A stretch of 64,000 nt of DNA, from NCBI RefSeq assembly GCF_932526225.1, contig NC_064038.1, positions 14,927,474 to 14,991,473 of the forward strand, read 5' to 3'. Below the pieces are notes generated by a model. The model did not search any database and was not told the origin of the DNA. It was given only the letters and a program-made list of their open reading frames with translations. Positions 25,001 to 31,000 of this stretch are shown piece after piece. Both the position numbers and the translations under genes were made by a program. Source of the DNA: Nematostella vectensis (taxonomy: Eukaryota > Cnidaria > Anthozoa > Actiniaria > Edwardsiidae). Every line of letters starts with the position of its first letter. The first letter of the stretch is position 1.

Positions 25001-28000
25001 CCGCAACTGCCGCCTTCCTCGTCTCCTCCTCCTTCCTCCGGGGAACCTCGTTCAGCATCTGCCAGCCTTCCCAATCCATGCGCAGCCCTATTAAACACGA
25101 AGGCGGGCTATGTTCAACACAATGGTGGTCCTACATGCTGTGTTTACCGGAGGCGAACTGAAGCTCTTCTTCGAGCAGCCGATAAGGCGCCCACGCTTCG
25201 TGGCGCTCCGGCAGTGCTCGCTGTTTAACAGCTGGTACAACCTCGAGCGGGAGCATCAGATAACGACTATAGCCTCCCTCCCGCCCATCGTTACTCTGCC
25301 AGCCGGGCACCACACGGCCGTGTCCATCGTGGAGACTATCAACCGCGCTAAGAGCAAGATTCTGACCGCGAAGCTGAATCCCCTCACCGGGAAGATCGTG
25401 CTCGTGTCCACAGGCATTGTGTTCCTGAACTCGAGCTTTGCGCACTATTTGGCCTGGAGGCTAAAGACGGTCAGATGGGTTAGAGGTTAGAGGCCATCTA
25501 CATCTTCTGGGACATCGTAGACCACTCGCAGTGCCTCGCCTTAGACGAGCCTTCAAACGTTCTCGCTTGCCTAGAAACCCGCGGGAGGCAGCACGAGAAA
25601 GTCGTCTATGGGCCCGACATCCCCGTTTGTGCCGCAGCGTCTCCCTCTGAGTTTGTCTCGAGTATCCGAATATGGATCAGGGATGACCACGGTAGACGGG
25701 TGGACTTTAAGGGCAAGCCTGTTCGCCTCGTATTAGAGCTAACCTAGGCCCGACATAACAGGCATGGCGAACAGCGGCGTTAACAGCGGTGGCATATACC
25801 CCCCGCTTCCCAGCGTCTGCCCCGCGCAAACGCCTACCGCTCCGGCGAGCATTGGCGGAGACGCGCAAAGTTTCCGACTCCAGGTAATACGTGACACTCA
25901 GGCGGTTCTAGACAATGAGATAACGCATTATCGGCAGGTGCGGAAGACGTATAAGCGCGCCTTCGCCGTTACCCATGCTGTGTCTGTGGCGTCCGGCATC
26001 GCTGCAGGGGCGCTTTCCAGCGCCGGGCTGGGAGTCTCTTTGAGTGGGATAGGGGCTCTGATCGGCGCTCCGCTGGCAGGGGTCGCTGGGCTGGTCTGTG
26101 TCGTGGGCGCGGGCGCGGGGGCGATCTCTAGGGGTCTTACGAGCAAGGTGGCTAAACACGAAGACACGGTGGTTTTAGCGGAGAGTAAGAAAGACTCGAT
26201 CAGCGAGCTGGTCTCGAAGGCTCTGCAAGACGGGCGTATCTCAGACGAAGAGTTTCGGCTAATACTTCAGGAACAAGAGAGATACAACACGCTCAAGGAC
26301 GCTATCAGAGCCCGACACGGGCCCACACCGCGTGATGAAAAAAGCGGGAAAGGGCCCTCCCTAAAGGCACGCGAAAAGGCGATAAAGAGAGTGCGAAAAA
26401 TTCGCAAGGAGTTCGGGAGCGAGGCGTTCGAGTAGAACTCAAGTTTAAACGCCACGCCAGCGGATTTGAATTTACGGCCGAAAACGGTTATTCCGCACCC
26501 CGTAGGTCGGCGGCCCTCCTCGTTTTCGCGGCCCCATCGCTATTTGCCCCAAAAAGTCGTGTACGCGCAAGTCCTTGGGCTTGCACGCGCCCGGCCTACA
26601 CCCTAATTATTCATGCACGCAGCCCTAATTAGTTATTCACGCACGCGAAACACCTGCAGCCCTAATTGACTATTCATATACGCGAAATCTATTTGGCCTA
26701 CATTAGCTTTTGCCGATTGTTTATGTACGTGAAATTGTTTTGGCCTACATTAGCTTTTGCCGATTGTTTGTGTACGTGAAGCATTATCTGCCTGATATGT
26801 GGAGACGGGGCTGGGAGGCCCGGAGGGGCGATCCACGCCTCCCACTAGTTTCTCTGAAACCCCCCAGTCCCCCCCACCACTAGACTTTTTCGCCGCCAAT
26901 TTCATTAACTAGCAAACTTAGCTAGTATCTGAATTCCCGATTCGTAAATAGATTTACGTTAATACTCAACTGATGGTCATCATTACGAAACACATTCCGC
27001 GTTGTGAGCACATTCGCATGGTTTATGCGCCAACAAAAATACATCTTTGTTTAAAAGCTTTATTATTGTCAATTTAGTGAACCTATGGGATAATAAAGAA
27101 AAATGATATTTTTGATTATTTTTGATTTTGATTAAACAATTATTGATGATAAGTACAGAAAATTTTATTTCAAAGAAAAGTGTTGTCATTCTCGGATCGG
27201 ATAGCGGGATTATTACGGCAATAAATGAGTCTATGTTATTAGGCAGTTGAAGAGAGTACAATGTTAAGAAAATAGCCATTAAACGTCCAAATATATGGAT
27301 ATGATATTAGAATAATATGGATCGTTACTTTATTTTTAGGGGATAAAATTCGATCAAATTTATTTAAACTACGCTGTTAAAACGTGGAAACAAGATACAA
27401 CTAGTACTTGACGCACTTTCGAATCTTTTCGTTACTTTGCTTTGTTGTCACTAAAAATCTTAAGCTCGGAATAGGAGTTTTTTAAGGAAGGAATTGAAGT
27501 CAACATTCAAACTCCGATGATAATACGTAGTTTTATAAGAGCGCGCGATTTTGCTTTTGAATCGCGTGAAAAAAAAAACTCTTAACATATTTTGGAACCC
27601 TATACTAAACTCTCTCAACCTTAAACTGACACATATTATTTGTCAATTGAAAGAAAAAATACATATGATGAGGACATGGACCGAAAATATTGTATTTTGC
27701 AAACCGAGTATCGTCTCCTATGCGATTACCCGCTCCACGGCTGAGCGCCCCCACTTGTCAAAGAGTTTGATGGAAAGACAAAAGGTATATATATATATTC
27801 TCAGATAGGAGTGTACATATCAAGGGTGGGGTTAGGGGGTCCGACAAGCTGGTCACGTGATCTGTGAAATCGTTGACATCGTCAAAAACAGAAATATAAT
27901 AATATGAAATATTTCTTTAATTTTCAAGCGGGGATATGCAAAGATTTGGTCGTTTTGATCTCCACTACTAGGCAATGACTAAGTCGATGTATATATTATC

Positions 28001-31000
28001 ATCTATCTATCCACAACCTTCCTTCAAAGGAAAATAAGAAGGATACACACCTTATACTCCCTAGTCTCGTTGATAAACACTTGCTCCATAATCCAACGGT
28101 CCCCTCGATCTCCTGACTTGAGCCACGCTAAGGTTTTACGACCGCTGACTGTGAAGTACACGAAAACGAGGCTCGTATCCTCGCCGTTCAGGTTACTAAA
28201 GAATGTCATACACTTAGGACCCGTCATCAGGGGGCTGTGCAGGCGCGCGTTGTACCCTGGCCCGTATGAAGAGGCTCGACTATAGATGTACCAGCCTATG
28301 CCTGTTGATGAAGAGTGAGATATGCATATTCCTTGATTATCCTCATTATCATTATTACCAACAGAAACGCTATTGTCATCATCACTATCTTCACCAAAAA
28401 CAACACCACCATCACCACTATCATCACCAACACCGTCATCATCACTATCGTCAGCAAAAACAGAACCATCATCATCACTATCATAACCAAAACTATTATC
28501 ATCACTATCATACCAATAACAACACCATCATCATCACTGTCATCACTATTTCCAACACCGTCATCATCACTACCATAACCAAAATAATTATAACTGAATA
28601 AATTATCACTTAGCGGAACGGTTGTTCGTTTAGAGGTGAAGAATCGGAAAGTAAATGCCACGCTTCGGAACAAAAGGACTTGTTTGCCTTTTTAAAGTCC
28701 ACAAAGGACCTGGTTGGTCCTAATTGACCCAGCGACTCAGAGATCGAAGCCTCTCGAAGCTAAATGAAAAGGGAGAAGAGGCAACGACGTACAAGTAATG
28801 GCGTCCCGTCGTTTGACATGTAGTGCACGTTTGCTGAGCAATTCACCGCGTGGCTCAAGGGCAGTGAAGGGGGCTGCAAAAGTGACCGACAAGCGCAGCA
28901 ACTGGTTAGCAAATGCTTGAGGATTCTGAAATTTTAAGGCGAGGGCGAAGATCATCTAACATTAGATATTGTGGACTTTTGCTTGGGTTCGCGTAATCTT
29001 CTTTTAAAATTTTCCGATTCAATGGAATGCGAGAGGCAGTTGGGTCATGCCGGTCGAATCGGATTGCACAGCTAGTCACCTGAATGTAAAGCGGTTCTTA
29101 GAGGGCTGTCTATGAATAACTTTACAGGAGAAAATAAAGACCAAGACAGCGTTTTGTATTGGTGGCAAAAGTACCTTTGGATGTACAGAAAAAGTTAAGG
29201 AATTGATGATATAGCTTGTCAATGATAAAGTTTAATAACAAAGCACATGCAATGTGTGCACCAGCTCTAATTCAACTGTCAGGTATATGAAATAACAGTA
29301 AACAGTGTTTTTTTTCTTTATGTGAAGCTAAGCTTACTTATTAAAGCAGGGGAGTGTATTATGTTATGATGAAATATTTCTTAGTTCTTTCTCAGGAGAG
29401 AAAAAACCTGTGAATACACATTTGTGATTATATTCTGCAGTCCTTTAAATATGTTTTCACTGGATTTTCACAGGGATTTTTCACAGGCTCCTTCACATGT
29501 TTGTCAATATAAAAACTTTTTAAAAACGATTTTTGGCTTTTTTTTACTACTTTAAACTTTTGAAAATAACCGTCTTCACAGTTTTTTTCAGATTGGAAAC
29601 CTCTGTTCTCAGACTCATTAAATTATCCATGTGTGCATCAGCTAACGAGTAGAGAGAATATTGGTTACATGCAAGGGTCTTGATACCCAGTGAAAACCCA
29701 GATGAACATCACTAGTGATTTGGATATGTGATCAAAAGCGATGTTCATTTGGGTTCTCATTGGAAATCAATCATTATGACGTCATTTAAGGACATATGGT
29801 TATAAATAGCCTATCTTTCGAAACTTTTGCATAGAACATCCAAAATCCAAATAAGTTATTATAATCACTTCGTGTTCAATACGCGACCAATATTCTTCAA
29901 CATAATTGTCTTTGTGACATCACGATGACGTCTTTTAACGACACAGGTTCTCATGAGAAAGACAATGAAATTTTCTTTTGAATCCTGGATTTTTATTAAC
30001 ATCAGATACAATATTTGTGCTGCTTTGGTGGTCTGATTTCAGCGCTCGCGCCAATCGGCAGTGCATTGTTTACAGAACGCGCCTTTGGTTACCGTGGAAG
30101 CGAAATGCATTCGAAAGTGGGGAAATCTGCCGACATTTGAAAGCGCCGATTTCGTGCGCCCGCGAGCCCATCGTGTTACACCCTGTTTTTGGTGTGGTCG
30201 AATAGATTATGACGTAATAAATACGATTTGTAGCTATACCTTTCAAATATTATCAGATATCAGGTTGAAATCAGCTTGCATCATTCAGATATGTCAGAAT
30301 CAACCTTTTAACAGCTTTGCAATTCAAAAAGGCCATAAAAACGTTTAAAATCCTTTTTTAAGAATTTCTGCTATCTTGGATTCGCTATCTTGGATTCTTA
30401 TGATATTTGCAAACAAAAAGCATAAATCTGGAGTTATTACAGAAAAAAGTATTTGCATGCATGTATTACTGCTCAAAGTACTGATAAATGCATAATATTA
30501 GCTTTTAAAGTGTCATCTAGTAAATCTAGTGACATTTTTAACAACAGCTTTGAGAGAGCAAAATTTACCCACCCTCCCCCAAATATCTAAGGTAAAGAAA
30601 TTCTAGCGCGGTTCTGAATTGTCACCTAAGCAAACTTATAAAGTCAAAACAGGCATTTAAGTCTGAGAAGCAAGGTTTTCACTTATGTGTGAAAAAAGGA
30701 CGATTGCCATGGTAACATGGAGCGTCTCTTCGACATGGCAATGGCATCAAACGTCTGCAGATGGATTTTAGGAAAAATCGCCAAGTTGCTATAGTTCATA
30801 AGTTAAAGCGATTTTCCCGGAGGGGGGGGGGGGGGGGGGGGGGGGGGCTTAAAGTATGGCCCAGTATGAAAAGGGTTATCTCGGTATCTCACTTGATCTC
30901 AGAACAGATAATTTGCCATGCATGCCTTTTTATATCGCTGCCGCTACTACTTTTCCTATAACCGGATATCCATTTCTCATGTTAATTGTTACTGCGTGTT

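Larger units (their letters stand above)
23238..26800. mobile_element. Virus-like four-gene cassette (A+, B-, C+, D+) in an intron
   Basis: Four tightly packed protein genes sit in sequence much richer in G and C than either flank, inside intron 3 of the lectin gene. A and B converge, B and C diverge from a 30-base gap, and C and D are almost contiguous. No polymerase, integrase or terminal inverted repeat was found between 22,500 and 27,300, so the copy looks incomplete or depends on other elements. A GC-rich non-coding tail with repeats follows D. Interpretation as a remnant of a Polinton/adintovirus-like or other virus-derived element rests on gene C and on recall of similar sets; the element class is unproven. 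Confidence 0.6.

Noticed and set aside
25131-26167. Minus-strand frames opposite genes C and D
   Set aside because: Antisense shadows without conserved features.
28266-28673. Histidine- and aspartate-rich frames on both strands
   Set aside because: Trinucleotide repeat artefacts in intron 2.
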